Source of the DNA: Tardiphaga sp. 709
GTDB taxonomy: Bacteria; Pseudomonadota; Alphaproteobacteria; Rhizobiales; Xanthobacteraceae
Assembly (NCBI RefSeq): GCF_032401055.1
Contig: NZ_CP135529.1
Span: 1,798,001 to 1,862,000 of the forward strand
Reading direction: 5' to 3'
Length of the DNA: 64,000 nucleotides
Positions 26,190-35,220 of the stretch are shown here, piece by piece. Made by a program: the position numbers and the translations under genes. Each line of letters starts with the position of its first letter. Within the stretch, counting starts at the first letter, position 1. Under the pieces are notes generated by a model that was not told where the DNA came from, ran no database searches, and worked only from the letters and a program-made list of their open reading frames with translations.

Positions 26190-27824
26190 CTATACCGAAG
26201 CAGCGACCGAACGCCATTCCGGCGACAGCGGCAAGGCGTCATGGACGACGGCGCCACGCACCATGGTGAGCAGCACCTTCGTCTCTTTCAGAGGGAGGCA
26301 CTCGGCGGCGAAGGGATCGCGATCGAGGGCGATCAGATCGGCCGCCATGCCCGGCATCAGCGTGCCGCGCCAGTCGTCCTGCTTCATCGCAATGGCGCCA
26401 CCGACCGTGTAGCTGTGAATGGCTTCGCGGACGCTGACAGCTTCACCCTGCCCGATCGGCGCACCGCTGTCCGAGGCGCGGTTCACGGCATCGGCGATGC
26501 CATCCCACGGAGACCACGACCCGGTCGGCGCATCAGAGCTGGCGATGTAAGTGACACCCGCGTCGATTACCGAGCGGCCGGGATAGCAACGATCCGCGCG
26601 CGGACCGAAAGCACCGGCAATCGAGCGCCGCATCCGGGTGAGAAAACTCGGCTGGGTGACGACGAGTGCGCCCAATGCCTTCATCCGTGCCAGTCCACCG
26701 GCGGGCGGCACGAAGTAATGTTCGATGCGATGCCGGACATCGGCGCGGGGATGTGCCGCCTGCGCCTTCTCATAGGCTTCGATGATGCAGTCGATACCGC
26801 GATCGCCGGTACAATGAACGGCAACCTGCCAACCGTCCGCATGGGCCTCCACGATCACGCACTGCAGTTCGGCTTCATCGCGCATGAACATGCCGCGGGA
26901 TGGCGTATCGAAGAAATCCTCGCTCACCGCCGAAGTCCGCGCTCCGACGATGCCATCGGCGAAATATTTCAGCGTCATGGACTGCCAGTCGGCGTCTCGC
27001 GTCGGCACCAACCCACGCGCCGCCGCTTCAGCCGGGTCGAGCTGGTTCATGAAGCCGAGCCGCATTGGCAGCACATCGCCATTCGCGCGGATCTCGTTCC
27101 AGATGGCGAATTCATCATCGAAGCCGACGGTGAACCCGACCGCGGCTTCTACGGCAGCAACAAGACCGAACCTAGCGCTATCGGCAATGGTCGCGCGCAG
27201 AGCCGTGGTGAGCTCATTGCGATCCATCGGCGGCGCAGCACGGAAAATCAGTTCGGCTGCGCTTTCTTTGGCGCTGCCGTCCAGTCGGCCATCCTCGGAG
27301 CGCCCGAACGTGCCGCCTTCCGGATCGGCGGTGGCATCATCGATGCCCAGCAGTCGCAGCGCGGCACTGTTGACGACGGCGACATGACCGCAGAAGCGGC
27401 GGATCAGCACCGGATGATCGGGAATGACGCCGTCGATTTCCGCCCGTGTCGGCAGCCGATGCTCCACCACTCCGTTCTCATCGAGGCCCGCACCGTAAAC
27501 CCATTTATCACATGGAATGGCGCGCGCACGCGCAACCAGCAAATCAAGCACATCGGATATCGTGGGCGCATCGCGCGGCGTCACCGGCACCTGGAGTCGC
27601 GCATGGGCGATGGCGAACAGATGAATATGCGCGTCGGTGAGGCCGGGAATGACGGCGGCGCCCGCGAGATCGATCGTCTCGTCGGCGGATGGCGCAACAT
27701 CCGCTGCACCAATCCAGACCACCTTGCCATCGCTGACGACGATGCTGTCCGCGGGGAATTCATCCCAGGCAGAACGATAGATGCGGGCATTGATCAGTCG
27801 AAGCGAGCGCGCGCGGCTGGTCAT
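26190..27824 (-). CDS. Cytoplasmic YtcJ-like amidohydrolase (amidohydrolase family 3)
   Basis: 544 residues, no signal peptide. The metal site begins IPGLTDAHIHLFAIAHA (HxH), with later VAVHCTGDRGIDCI and RHRIEHYFVPPAGG, and the metal Asp in YIASSDAPTGSWSPWDG. The C-terminal beta domain ends MAADLIALDRDPFAAE. Family members hydrolyse amides and N-substituted formamides; real substrates are rarely known. It lies between the binding-protein gene and livH. It is paralogous to the exported YtcJ-like enzyme that starts the same operon, suggesting hydrolysis of related compounds inside and outside the cytoplasm. Confidence 0.83.
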   Translation of the reverse strand: MTSRARSLRLINARIYRSAWDEFPADSIVVSDGKVVWIGAADVAPSADETIDLAGAAVIPGLTDAHIHLFAIAHARLQVPVTPRDAPTISDVLDLLVARARAIPCDKWVYGAGLDENGVVEHRLPTRAEIDGVIPDHPVLIRRFCGHVAVVNSAALRLLGIDDATADPEGGTFGRSEDGRLDGSAKESAAELIFRAAPPMDRNELTTALRATIADSARFGLVAAVEAAVGFTVGFDDEFAIWNEIRANGDVLPMRLGFMNQLDPAEAAARGLVPTRDADWQSMTLKYFADGIVGARTSAVSEDFFDTPSRGMFMRDEAELQCVIVEAHADGWQVAVHCTGDRGIDCIIEAYEKAQAAHPRADVRHRIEHYFVPPAGGLARMKALGALVVTQPSFLTRMRRSIAGAFGPRADRCYPGRSVIDAGVTYIASSDAPTGSWSPWDGIADAVNRASDSGAPIGQGEAVSVREAIHSYTVGGAIAMKQDDWRGTLMPGMAADLIALDRDPFAAECLPLKETKVLLTMVRGAVVHDALPLSPEWRSVAASV

Positions 27825-27903
27825 GTCGAAGGAAATCTCATGTCGCGCGACGATGTCGCAGAAAGAGGGGGATTCCGCAACGAGGCGGAATCCCCGGCAT
27901 TGC

Positions 27904-29079
27904 CTACTTCGTGCTCAGCGCCCAGTCCGGCTGATCGGCGAAGGTCTGGCTCTCCTTGTTGATCAGCTTGCCGTCCACCTTCTCCACACTGCGTAGATAG
28001 ACGTTCTGGCGAATGTGACGCGTGGTGGGATCGATCGACACCGGACCGCGCGGGCTGACCCACTTCATGTCCTTGACGGCGTCGACCGCCTTGGCGGCAT
28101 CGCGCTTGCCATCGGTGGCCTCGATCATCTTATAGATCAGGCGCGCGCCGTCATAGGCCGCGACCGACGTCATGGTGACTTCGTCGAGGTTGCCGCCGCC
28201 CTTCTTGATGGTGGCAAGGAAGGCCGCGTTTTCCTTGGAGTCGTGCGACACCGAATAGTGATAGGTCGAGAGGATACCGATGCCGGCATCGCCGATATTC
28301 GGCAGATCCGGCTCGGTGACGACGTCACCGGTCGACATCAGCTTGACACCGCCGGCCTTCAACCCGTTGTCGATATAGGCCTTGACGAAGCCCAGCGTCG
28401 GCGGGCCGGATGGCAGGAAGGTGAAGATGGTGTCCGCGCCGGAATCCTTGATGCGCTGCATGATCGGGCTGAAGTCGGTGGTGGCGAGCGGAATGCGAAC
28501 CGCTTCGACCACCGCGCCGCCCTCACCTTCGAACGTCTTCTTGAATGCCGCTTCAGCATCGACACCCGGACCGTAATCGCTGACCGCGATGGCCACCTTC
28601 TTGGCGCCGTTCTTCAACGCAATTTTCGCGGCAGGCACAGTGTTCTGCCACATGGTGAAGGAGGTGCGGACGATATAGGGGCTCTTCTCGACGATCGACG
28701 AGGTCGCCGCATTCATCACGATCAGCGGAGTCTTGGATTCTTCCAGCAGCGGCGCGATGGCCATCGCGTTCGGCGTGAAATAGACGCCAGCGAGATATTG
28801 CACCTTGTCCTTGACCAGCAATTCCTGCGCCAGTGCCTTCGACTTGGCGGGATTCGGACTCTCTTCATCGCGATAGATGAATTCGACGTCATGCTTGCCT
28901 GCTTTGGTGCCATGCTCGGCGACCCAGGCGTCGATGCCCATCTTGAAGTTCTTGCCAAACAGCGCGTAAGGGCCCGACATGGTGCCGATCACGCCGACCT
29001 TGATGGTGTCGGCGGAGGCCGTGCCGGTCATCAGGCCGAGAACGGCCAGTGCAAGAATCGATTGGCTGCGTCTGTTCAT
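27904..29079 (-). CDS. Branched-chain-type ABC transporter substrate-binding protein (LivJ-like), second system
   Basis: 391 residues from the ATG at 29079 (MNRRSQSILALAVLGLMTG), which gives a proper signal peptide cleaved near TASADT and has GGGGA about eight bases upstream; the frame extends 18 codons further without signal-like character. Mature type I fold: IKVGVIGTMSGPYALFGKNF, DEESPNPAKSKALAQELLV, GVYFTPNAMAIAPLLEESKT. Relatives in amine and aromatic-acid loci share the MNAATSSIVEKSPYIVRTSF region. It probably binds the pathway's substrate in the periplasm. Confidence 0.9.
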   Translation of the reverse strand: MNRRSQSILALAVLGLMTGTASADTIKVGVIGTMSGPYALFGKNFKMGIDAWVAEHGTKAGKHDVEFIYRDEESPNPAKSKALAQELLVKDKVQYLAGVYFTPNAMAIAPLLEESKTPLIVMNAATSSIVEKSPYIVRTSFTMWQNTVPAAKIALKNGAKKVAIAVSDYGPGVDAEAAFKKTFEGEGGAVVEAVRIPLATTDFSPIMQRIKDSGADTIFTFLPSGPPTLGFVKAYIDNGLKAGGVKLMSTGDVVTEPDLPNIGDAGIGILSTYHYSVSHDSKENAAFLATIKKGGGNLDEVTMTSVAAYDGARLIYKMIEATDGKRDAAKAVDAVKDMKWVSPRGPVSIDPTTRHIRQNVYLRSVEKVDGKLINKESQTFADQPDWALSTK

Positions 29080-29168
29080 TGTGATTGTCCCCGTTGGAAA
29101 GTTAAGAAAGCTATTCGGCAAACCTGTATTCAATAAACGTGCCGAGATCGGCGCGCCGAAATGACGCG

Positions 29169-30605
29169 TCAGAACATCTCGAAATATTCGCGCTGCTCCC
29201 AGTCGGAGACTTCCGCCTGGAAGCGATCGATCTCGGCATTCTTGATGTGGGTATAATAGTCGACCATCGTCGCCCCCATCTTCTCGCGGAAGAACGGATC
29301 TTCCTTGAGCGCAAAGGTCGCCTCGCGCAGCGACTTCGGCAGCAGATCGGCATTGGTCTCGTAAGGCGTATCGGCTGATGGCCCCGGATCAAGCTTGCGA
29401 TCGACGCCGTCGAGACCCGACAGGATCTGCGACGACATATAGAGATAGGGATTGGCGGCGGGCTCGCCGACACGGTTTTCGATACGCGTCGCGGAATCGC
29501 CGACACCGCCGAGCACACGGAGCATTGCGCCGCGATTATCGCGGCCCCAGATCGCACGATCCGGCGCCAGCGAATAGGAGCGATAGCGCTTGTAGCCGTT
29601 GATGGTCGGCGTCGTGAATACGGTTGCCGCGCGCGCATGCGTAAGAAGCCCCGCGAGATAGCCCTGCCCGAACGATGACAGCGGCTGCGTGCCCTCGGTC
29701 GGCATGAACGCGTTTGCGCCGGTTGCACGCGATACGATCGACTGATGCAAATGCCAGCCAGACGACACGACGTTCGGAATCTTCGGCCGGCACATGAAGG
29801 TGGCGTGATAGCCGTGGCGATGGGCGATCTGCTTCACCGCGCTACGGAACAGCACCATGCTGTCGGCCGGCGTCAGGCCCACCGTCGGCGCGAAAGTGAA
29901 TTCGCACTGGCTCGGGCCGTATTCGACTTCCACCGAACGTAGCGGAAGGCCAAGCGCGATCACGTCGCGCCGGATGATTTCGAGCACCGGCTCCATCTGG
30001 TCGTAGCGCTGCTCGGTGAGATAGTTGTAGCCGTGCGAGAGCAGACTGACCTCCGGCGGATTGCCGGGCTGGCCGGCATCCTCCGGCTTCATGCGGTTAT
30101 TCTCGACGTTGAAGATATGAAACTCGACTTCAAGACCGGCGACGAAATCGTAGCCACGTGCGCCGAGATCGCCGAGCACCTTCTTGTAGAGGTTGCGCGT
30201 CGCGAACGGCACCGGGCGGCCATCGGCGAAATGCACGTCGCACAGAACCCACCCGGTCTCAGGCGCCCAAGGCAGAATACGAAACGTGCTGGGATCGGGA
30301 ATCATCAGCACGTCGGCCGCGCCCTGCATTTCCGGAATGCCGAAGCCGCCGCCCGCAGTGAACACCGGAAACACCGTCTTGTGCGACGTGTCCTTGGCGA
30401 ACATGGTCGTGGTGATCGAGCAGCCGCTTTCGAGACAGCGCAATGCCTCGCTGGCGATCAGCGTCTTGCCGCGCAGGATACCGTGCTGATCCGGAAACGA
30501 CAGCCGGATCACTTCGAGCTTATGCTCTTCGACCATGCTGCGCAGCCGGACGGCTGCTTCTTTCTGCTCCGCGGACCACAAACCGTGACGTTCAACGAAA
30601 CTCAA
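29169..30605 (-). CDS. Glutamine-synthetase-like ligase (candidate gamma-glutamyl-amide synthetase)
   Basis: 478 residues if it starts at the TTG at 30605. GGGAG lies just upstream, the Rieske gene ends at 30637, and the next Met would cut off the conserved FVERHGLWSAEQK region. GS motifs are LSFPDQHGILRGKTLI, the metal-binding AGLEVEFHIF, VEVEYGPSQCEFTF, SSGWHLHQSI and RIENRVGEPAANPYLYMSSQ. The NRxGxPxANPYxY and HLHQS details fit the GlnA-like ligases that glutamylate amines (as in aniline and isopropylamine catabolism) rather than housekeeping GlnA. The position directly after a Rieske oxygenase gene supports an activating role. The true amine is unknown. Confidence 0.82.
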   Translation of the reverse strand: MSFVERHGLWSAEQKEAAVRLRSMVEEHKLEVIRLSFPDQHGILRGKTLIASEALRCLESGCSITTTMFAKDTSHKTVFPVFTAGGGFGIPEMQGAADVLMIPDPSTFRILPWAPETGWVLCDVHFADGRPVPFATRNLYKKVLGDLGARGYDFVAGLEVEFHIFNVENNRMKPEDAGQPGNPPEVSLLSHGYNYLTEQRYDQMEPVLEIIRRDVIALGLPLRSVEVEYGPSQCEFTFAPTVGLTPADSMVLFRSAVKQIAHRHGYHATFMCRPKIPNVVSSGWHLHQSIVSRATGANAFMPTEGTQPLSSFGQGYLAGLLTHARAATVFTTPTINGYKRYRSYSLAPDRAIWGRDNRGAMLRVLGGVGDSATRIENRVGEPAANPYLYMSSQILSGLDGVDRKLDPGPSADTPYETNADLLPKSLREATFALKEDPFFREKMGATMVDYYTHIKNAEIDRFQAEVSDWEQREYFEMF

Positions 30606-30636
30606 CGCACTCTCCCGCCGCTGTTCTGATCGATCT

Positions 30637-32004
30637 TCACTCTGCCGCCGGCAGGTGGATGACATTGGACCCCGGCTCGGTCTGGTCAGCCGGAGCCGCC
30701 GCCATCCATGGCGCACCGCGACGACGGGCGACGTCGACTTCCATCCAATAGGTTTCCCAGCCCTTGGTCGGCCCGATGCCGTCCATGGTGCCCGGGCCCT
30801 GAATGCTGCGCGCGGTGTCCGCATCGAGCGACATCATCGGCTTCTGGCCGCCGGCAACCTTCTCGATCTCCGCACGCAGCAGCTTGCGATAGGCGATGAT
30901 CGCCTTGTCGCTGGAGCCGAGATGCTCGCGGGTTCGGTCCTGGATCTTGCCCATCGACTCCACCGCCCACTGATCATGAACATTGATGTCAGCGCCCATG
31001 CCGGTATATGTCTCGTGCTTCTGCTCGTGCGGATTGAAGCCGTAGTCGTTGGTCTTGTTCTTGCGCGAGGTGTAGTTCGGCAGCTCGTAAAGTTCGAGCC
31101 GCTGGTCGGTCATCTTCTTCTTGTCGACCGGTGTCGTATAACTGGTGAAGATCGCATACCAGTAGCAGTTCTCGTCATCGACCGGCACGTGCCACTGGGT
31201 GATCGTCATCTCGGTGCTCATGGGGATGACGAAGCCATGCGGGAATAGCTGGTTGGTGACGCGCACATGGGTGCGCTCGTCGTCGAGCTCGCGCAGCGCG
31301 ATCAAACGCAGACCGTATTCGGTCGATTCGACGTTGATGATCGGACGATCATACTCGCGTAGGATCTTGGTCATCGGCAGTTCGGTGCCGGCGGATGCGC
31401 CGCGGAACTGCTTGCCGTAGGACGCTTTGACGTCCTCGTCCTCAAAGAAGCGATGCAGGAACGACGCATGGGCGGGATCGATGCCGACTTCCAGCGCCTG
31501 CAGCCAGTTGCATTCGAACAGGCCCTTGAAGGCGAAGGTGTATTGGCCGGGTGCGGCGAAGCAGTCGATTTCCGGGAATGCCGGCGGCTCGCCCTCGCCC
31601 AGATAAGCCCAGAGAATGCCGCCCTTCTCGACCACGGGATAAGCGCGCTGCTTGATGCCGGCGCAGAGCTTCGAAGTCTTCGGTTCGGCCGGCGTCTCCA
31701 GGCACTTGCCCTCGACGTCGAACAGCCAGCCATGAAACGCACAGCGCACGCCGCCGCCTTCGAGCCGGCCGAAAGCCAGATCGGCGCCGCGATGCGGACA
31801 ATCACGATCCAGCAGGCCGTAGCGGCCCTGCTCGTCGCGGAAGAGGACAAAATCTTCGCCGAGCAATTTGACCGGACGGATCGGACGATCCCCTTCGAGC
31901 TCATCGACCAGCGCCGCCGGCTGCCAGTACTGGCGCATCAGCTTGCCCGCGGGCGCTTTGGGCCCGATGCGGGTGATCAGGTCGTTCTGCTCTTGGCTCA
32001 TCAT
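30637..32004 (-). CDS. Rieske non-heme iron oxygenase, large (alpha) subunit, phthalate-dioxygenase-like
   Basis: 455 residues. The Rieske [2Fe-2S] ligands are Cys69 and His71 (DCPHRGADL) and Cys88 and His91 (CAFHGWLFD). Mononuclear iron ligands His179 and His184 sit in GIDPAHASFLHRFFED; the third carboxylate is probably in the HDQWAVES segment near residue 355. The N-terminal PAGKLMRQYWQPAAL is typical of the single-component-type alpha subunits in the phthalate 4,5-dioxygenase / vanillate demethylase group. No beta subunit is present. The divergent ferredoxin reductase gene could supply electrons, but no separate ferredoxin gene was seen. It hydroxylates or dealkylates an organic substrate with O2. 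Confidence 0.9.
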   Translation of the reverse strand: MMSQEQNDLITRIGPKAPAGKLMRQYWQPAALVDELEGDRPIRPVKLLGEDFVLFRDEQGRYGLLDRDCPHRGADLAFGRLEGGGVRCAFHGWLFDVEGKCLETPAEPKTSKLCAGIKQRAYPVVEKGGILWAYLGEGEPPAFPEIDCFAAPGQYTFAFKGLFECNWLQALEVGIDPAHASFLHRFFEDEDVKASYGKQFRGASAGTELPMTKILREYDRPIINVESTEYGLRLIALRELDDERTHVRVTNQLFPHGFVIPMSTEMTITQWHVPVDDENCYWYAIFTSYTTPVDKKKMTDQRLELYELPNYTSRKNKTNDYGFNPHEQKHETYTGMGADINVHDQWAVESMGKIQDRTREHLGSSDKAIIAYRKLLRAEIEKVAGGQKPMMSLDADTARSIQGPGTMDGIGPTKGWETYWMEVDVARRRGAPWMAAAPADQTEPGSNVIHLPAAE

Positions 32005-32040
32005 GGCAAGATTTCCTTTTTAACTCTGGCGATGCGCCTT

Positions 32041-33741
32041 TTAACGCTGAAATACGATCTTGCCGCCGACCATCGTCATATCGGCAGTGATGTCCTTGAT
32101 CTGGTCGTCCGGCACCGTCATGAAGTCGGCGGAGAGCACCACGAGATCGGCCAGCTTGCCGGCCTCCAGCGTCCCCTTCCGCGTTTCCTCAAACATGTAG
32201 CGCGATGCCGCGCTGGTATAGAGACGAAGCGCCTGCTCGCGCCCGATCGCTTCGGACGCGCCGTAGACCTGGCCGGCAGGGTCCTTCCGCGTCACCATGA
32301 TATACATCGTGAGGAACGGGTTCAGCGGATTGACCGGGAAATCGGTGCCGGCGCCGAGATTGTCCAGTCCCATTTTCTCGATCAGGGTGCGCGTCGGGAC
32401 CGCACGATCCGCTGTCGGCCTGCCTAGGAAACGCGCGACCGTCGCCGCCTTGTCCCACATGAAGGCGTTCTGGAAATCGATCCGCGCCCCGACGCGGCGC
32501 GCCCGCTCCATCTGTTCAGGGCGGATCAGGCTGGCATGGATCAAAACGAAGCGGCGATCCTTGATCGACTTTTCCTTGTCGGCGGCTTCGAACGCATCCA
32601 GCACCTGATCGACGCCGAGGTCGCCGACGACATGAACGCCGACCCGCCAGCCGCGATTATTGGCGATCGACACCAGCTGCTTCAGCCGCTCGGGCGTGAC
32701 CTGCGCGATCCCATGATAATCGTCATGCGAGTCCGGATAGGCCTCGCGCATCATGGCCGTCTTCAGGGTCATGCCGCCGTCATAGAAAATCTTGATGCCG
32801 CCGAGCTTCAGCCAATCGTCGCCGAAGCCCGACGTGGCGCCGTTGCCGCTCATGATGGCGTCCCAACCGGCGGAGTCCGCGGGCGGCTCCGGTCGAAACA
32901 TCGTTCCGACCCGCACTGTCGCATCGCCTGCCAGAGCGAGCTTTTGCAGGATCTGCGTGTCGCGCGCGCTTGTCGCCCCCTCGACGACGCTGGTGATACC
33001 GAGGCGGTTGAGCGCGGCCTCGGCGAGACGATATTGCCGCAACTCCTCGTCTTCGGTGTAGGGCGGCACGATGTTCTCGACCAGCGGGATCGCCGTCTCG
33101 ACCAGCACGCCATTGATGTCGCCGCTTGCGTCGCGCTCGAAAGAGCCGCCGGCTGGATCGGGCGTGCTCTTGCCGATGCCCGCCTTCTGCAACGCCAGCG
33201 AATTGGCCATCGCAAAGTGACCGACGGTCCGCAGATAGACCGGATTGTTCGGGGAAACGGTGTCGAGCTCCTGGCGGGTCAGGTAGCGCTTTTCCGCGAG
33301 CTGCGACGGCGGATGCCAGCCGCCGGTCGTAATCCATGCGCCGGGCTGTTTCTTCGCAACGAACGCTTTGATGAGCTCAAGCGCGCCGGCCACATCTTTG
33401 GCGCCGCCGAGATTGACCACATAGTCACCGAGCCCGGCCGCTTTGAAATGGGCGTGGGTGTCGATTAGGCCGGGGACCACCGACTTGCCGGCGAGGTCGA
33501 TGACCCGGGTCTGCGGACCCGCGAGCGGCTTGATGGCAGCGTCGCTGCCGACCGCGAGGATCTTGCCGTCGCGGATGGCAAGCGCTTGCGCGATCGTCGA
33601 TTGGCCGTCGAGGGTGAGGATCTTGCCGCCCGTCAGGACGACCTGAGGGGCGTCCTGGTCAGATTGCTGCGCCACAGCCGGCAAGACCGGGGCACCAACG
33701 ACGATTGCCCCCGCAATGATGAATTTCGCAACCAGGTGCAT
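32041..33741 (-). CDS. Exported YtcJ-like amidohydrolase (amidohydrolase family 3)
   Basis: 566 residues with a signal peptide (AKFIIAGAIVVGAPVLPAVAQQ), so likely periplasmic. Metal-site motifs are VVPGLIDTHAHFKAAGLG, VGVHVVGDLGVDQVLDAF, RFVLIHASLI and LGAGTDFPVNPLNPF; the C-terminal strand LADLVVLSADFM closes the metal-dependent hydrolase fold. First gene of the nine-gene minus-strand operon, facing the divergent promoter with the paired 15-mer repeats. Periplasmic hydrolysis of an amide before import by the co-transcribed Liv system is a plausible role; the substrate is unknown. Confidence 0.83.
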   Translation of the reverse strand: MHLVAKFIIAGAIVVGAPVLPAVAQQSDQDAPQVVLTGGKILTLDGQSTIAQALAIRDGKILAVGSDAAIKPLAGPQTRVIDLAGKSVVPGLIDTHAHFKAAGLGDYVVNLGGAKDVAGALELIKAFVAKKQPGAWITTGGWHPPSQLAEKRYLTRQELDTVSPNNPVYLRTVGHFAMANSLALQKAGIGKSTPDPAGGSFERDASGDINGVLVETAIPLVENIVPPYTEDEELRQYRLAEAALNRLGITSVVEGATSARDTQILQKLALAGDATVRVGTMFRPEPPADSAGWDAIMSGNGATSGFGDDWLKLGGIKIFYDGGMTLKTAMMREAYPDSHDDYHGIAQVTPERLKQLVSIANNRGWRVGVHVVGDLGVDQVLDAFEAADKEKSIKDRRFVLIHASLIRPEQMERARRVGARIDFQNAFMWDKAATVARFLGRPTADRAVPTRTLIEKMGLDNLGAGTDFPVNPLNPFLTMYIMVTRKDPAGQVYGASEAIGREQALRLYTSAASRYMFEETRKGTLEAGKLADLVVLSADFMTVPDDQIKDITADMTMVGGKIVFQR

Positions 33742-33759
33742 CCCGCCGCCCCGCCAAAA

Positions 33760-33776
33760 TGTTCAATAGACGAACG
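33760..33776. promoter_or_regulatory. Operator-like 15-mer, copy 1 (PcaR-like)
   Basis: TGTTCAATAGACGAACG, containing the partial palindrome GTTC...GAAC, just upstream of the exported amidohydrolase ATG. It matches copy 2 at 33900 in 15 of 17 positions and resembles the PcaR site remembered from pseudomonads (GTTCGATAATCGCAC). Binding by the adjacent IclR protein is inferred. Confidence 0.55.
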
Positions 33777-33899
33777 AACGTGCGAATATTAGCGTTGGAC
33801 TAATTCTAAGCAAGCGAAATTTTGCAGCTTGAATTGATGCGTTAGTGAGCAAATGCAGCAATTCGCGCCCAAAGCATCACCTTGCGCAGAGCGAACACT

Positions 33900-33916
33900 T
33901 GTTCAATATACGGACG
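33900..33916. promoter_or_regulatory. Operator-like 15-mer, copy 2 (PcaR-like)
   Basis: TGTTCAATATACGGACG, in the same orientation as copy 1 and 140 bases away, about 70 bases before the ferredoxin reductase start. One copy lies near each of the two divergent genes, as expected if one regulator controls both operons. Confidence 0.55.
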
Positions 33917-33983
33917 CAATTCAGGAGCTGATGATGTCGAAGACTTTGAATTCGCGTACGGATCGGACCCAGGGAGCACACTC

Positions 33984-35204
33984 GTGAGCGGCCTCGTAAT
34001 CATCGGCGCCTCTTACGCGGGCGTCCAGGCCGGCATCAGCGCGCGCGAGAAGGGCTATCAGGCGCCGATCCGCATCGTCGCCGATGAAATCCATCTGCCG
34101 TATCAGCGCCCACCATTGTCGAAGGCGTTCCTGTCCGGCGATGTGGCGCACAACAGCCTTTTCCTCCGCGGCGAGGACTATTTCAAGACCCAGGGCATCG
34201 AGCTTGTGCTGGGCCATCGCGCCATCGGACTCGATCGCGCGGCCGGCCGGATCGCACTGGACGGCGGCGACAGCCTGCCTTTCGATCAGCTTGTCATCGC
34301 CACCGGCTCGCGCGCGCGGCGCCTCAGCGTGCCCGGCCATGAGCGCGACGGCATCGTCTATCTGCGCACCCTCGATGACGCGCTGCATCTCAAGCCGCGG
34401 CTCGAAGCAGCCAACGACGTCGCCATCGTCGGAGGCGGCTTCATCGGCCTCGAAGTGGCATCGACTGCAGCCAAGGCCGGCAAGAAGGTAACGCTGATCG
34501 AGGCGCAGTCGCGCCTGCTGGAGCGCGCGGTATCGCCGCTGATCTCGCAATTCCTTCTGGATAGCCATCGTTCCCATGGTCTCGACATCCGCTTCAACGA
34601 ATCCGTCGTCGCCATCGAAGGTAGCAGCGCCGTGCATGAGGTCGTCTGCTCCAGCGGCGTGCGCGTGCGCGTCGACCTGATCGTCGCCGGCATTGGCGGC
34701 ATCGCCAATGACGAGTTGGCCGCGCAGGCCGATATCACCTGCACCAATGGCATCGATGTCGATGAACATGGCCTGACCAGCGCGCCGAACATCTATGCCG
34801 CCGGCGACGTCAGCAATCACCACAACGGCTTCGCCGGCCGCCGCGTCAGGCTGGAAGCCGTGCAGAACGCCACCGATCAGGGCAAGGCTGTGGGCGCGAT
34901 GATCGCCGGCAAGCCGGAAGCCTATGACGCGGTGCCGCGTTTCTGGTCGGATCAATATGACGCCAAGCTGCAGATCGTCGGCCTCTCCGCGCCGACCGAC
35001 AGCGCGGTGATCCGCGGGTCGATGGATGATGGCAAGTTCTCGGTGTTTTACTATCGCGACGGCAAGCTCACCGCCGTCGACAGTATCAACCGGCCCGGCG
35101 ACCAGATGATCGCGCGTCGCCTGATCACTGCAGCGCTGTCGCCGACGCCCGAACAGGCCGCCGATCTGTCATTCGATCTGAAAAAATTCGAAGCAGGCAA
35201 ATAG
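33984..35204 (+). CDS. FAD/NAD-dependent ferredoxin reductase (rhodocoxin/putidaredoxin reductase type)
   Basis: 406 residues from the GTG at 33984, with AGGGAG seven bases upstream; the FAD-binding glycine motif then starts at residue 4 (VIIGASYAGVQAG). Further marks are PYQRPPLSKAFL, the NAD-binding VAIVGGGFIGLEVA near residue 147, IYAAGDVSN and RRVRLEAVQNATDQGKAVG. It transfers electrons from NADH to a ferredoxin or Rieske protein and is the likely redox partner of the divergently encoded Rieske oxygenase. It begins the operon reductase-IclR-CHMI. Confidence 0.9.
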   Translation: MSGLVIIGASYAGVQAGISAREKGYQAPIRIVADEIHLPYQRPPLSKAFLSGDVAHNSLFLRGEDYFKTQGIELVLGHRAIGLDRAAGRIALDGGDSLPFDQLVIATGSRARRLSVPGHERDGIVYLRTLDDALHLKPRLEAANDVAIVGGGFIGLEVASTAAKAGKKVTLIEAQSRLLERAVSPLISQFLLDSHRSHGLDIRFNESVVAIEGSSAVHEVVCSSGVRVRVDLIVAGIGGIANDELAAQADITCTNGIDVDEHGLTSAPNIYAAGDVSNHHNGFAGRRVRLEAVQNATDQGKAVGAMIAGKPEAYDAVPRFWSDQYDAKLQIVGLSAPTDSAVIRGSMDDGKFSVFYYRDGKLTAVDSINRPGDQMIARRLITAALSPTPEQAADLSFDLKKFEAGK

Positions 35205-35220
35205 GGCGGACCAGCGGCTC

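Noticed and set aside
26184-27962. 592-codon open frame antisense to the cytoplasmic amidohydrolase
   Set aside because: Compositional shadow with no motif and no ribosome site; the minus-strand gene has complete catalytic motifs.
30606-30824. N-terminal extension of the GS-like protein
   Set aside because: It would overlap the Rieske coding region, lacks family similarity, and a TTG with a good ribosome site lies just after the Rieske stop.
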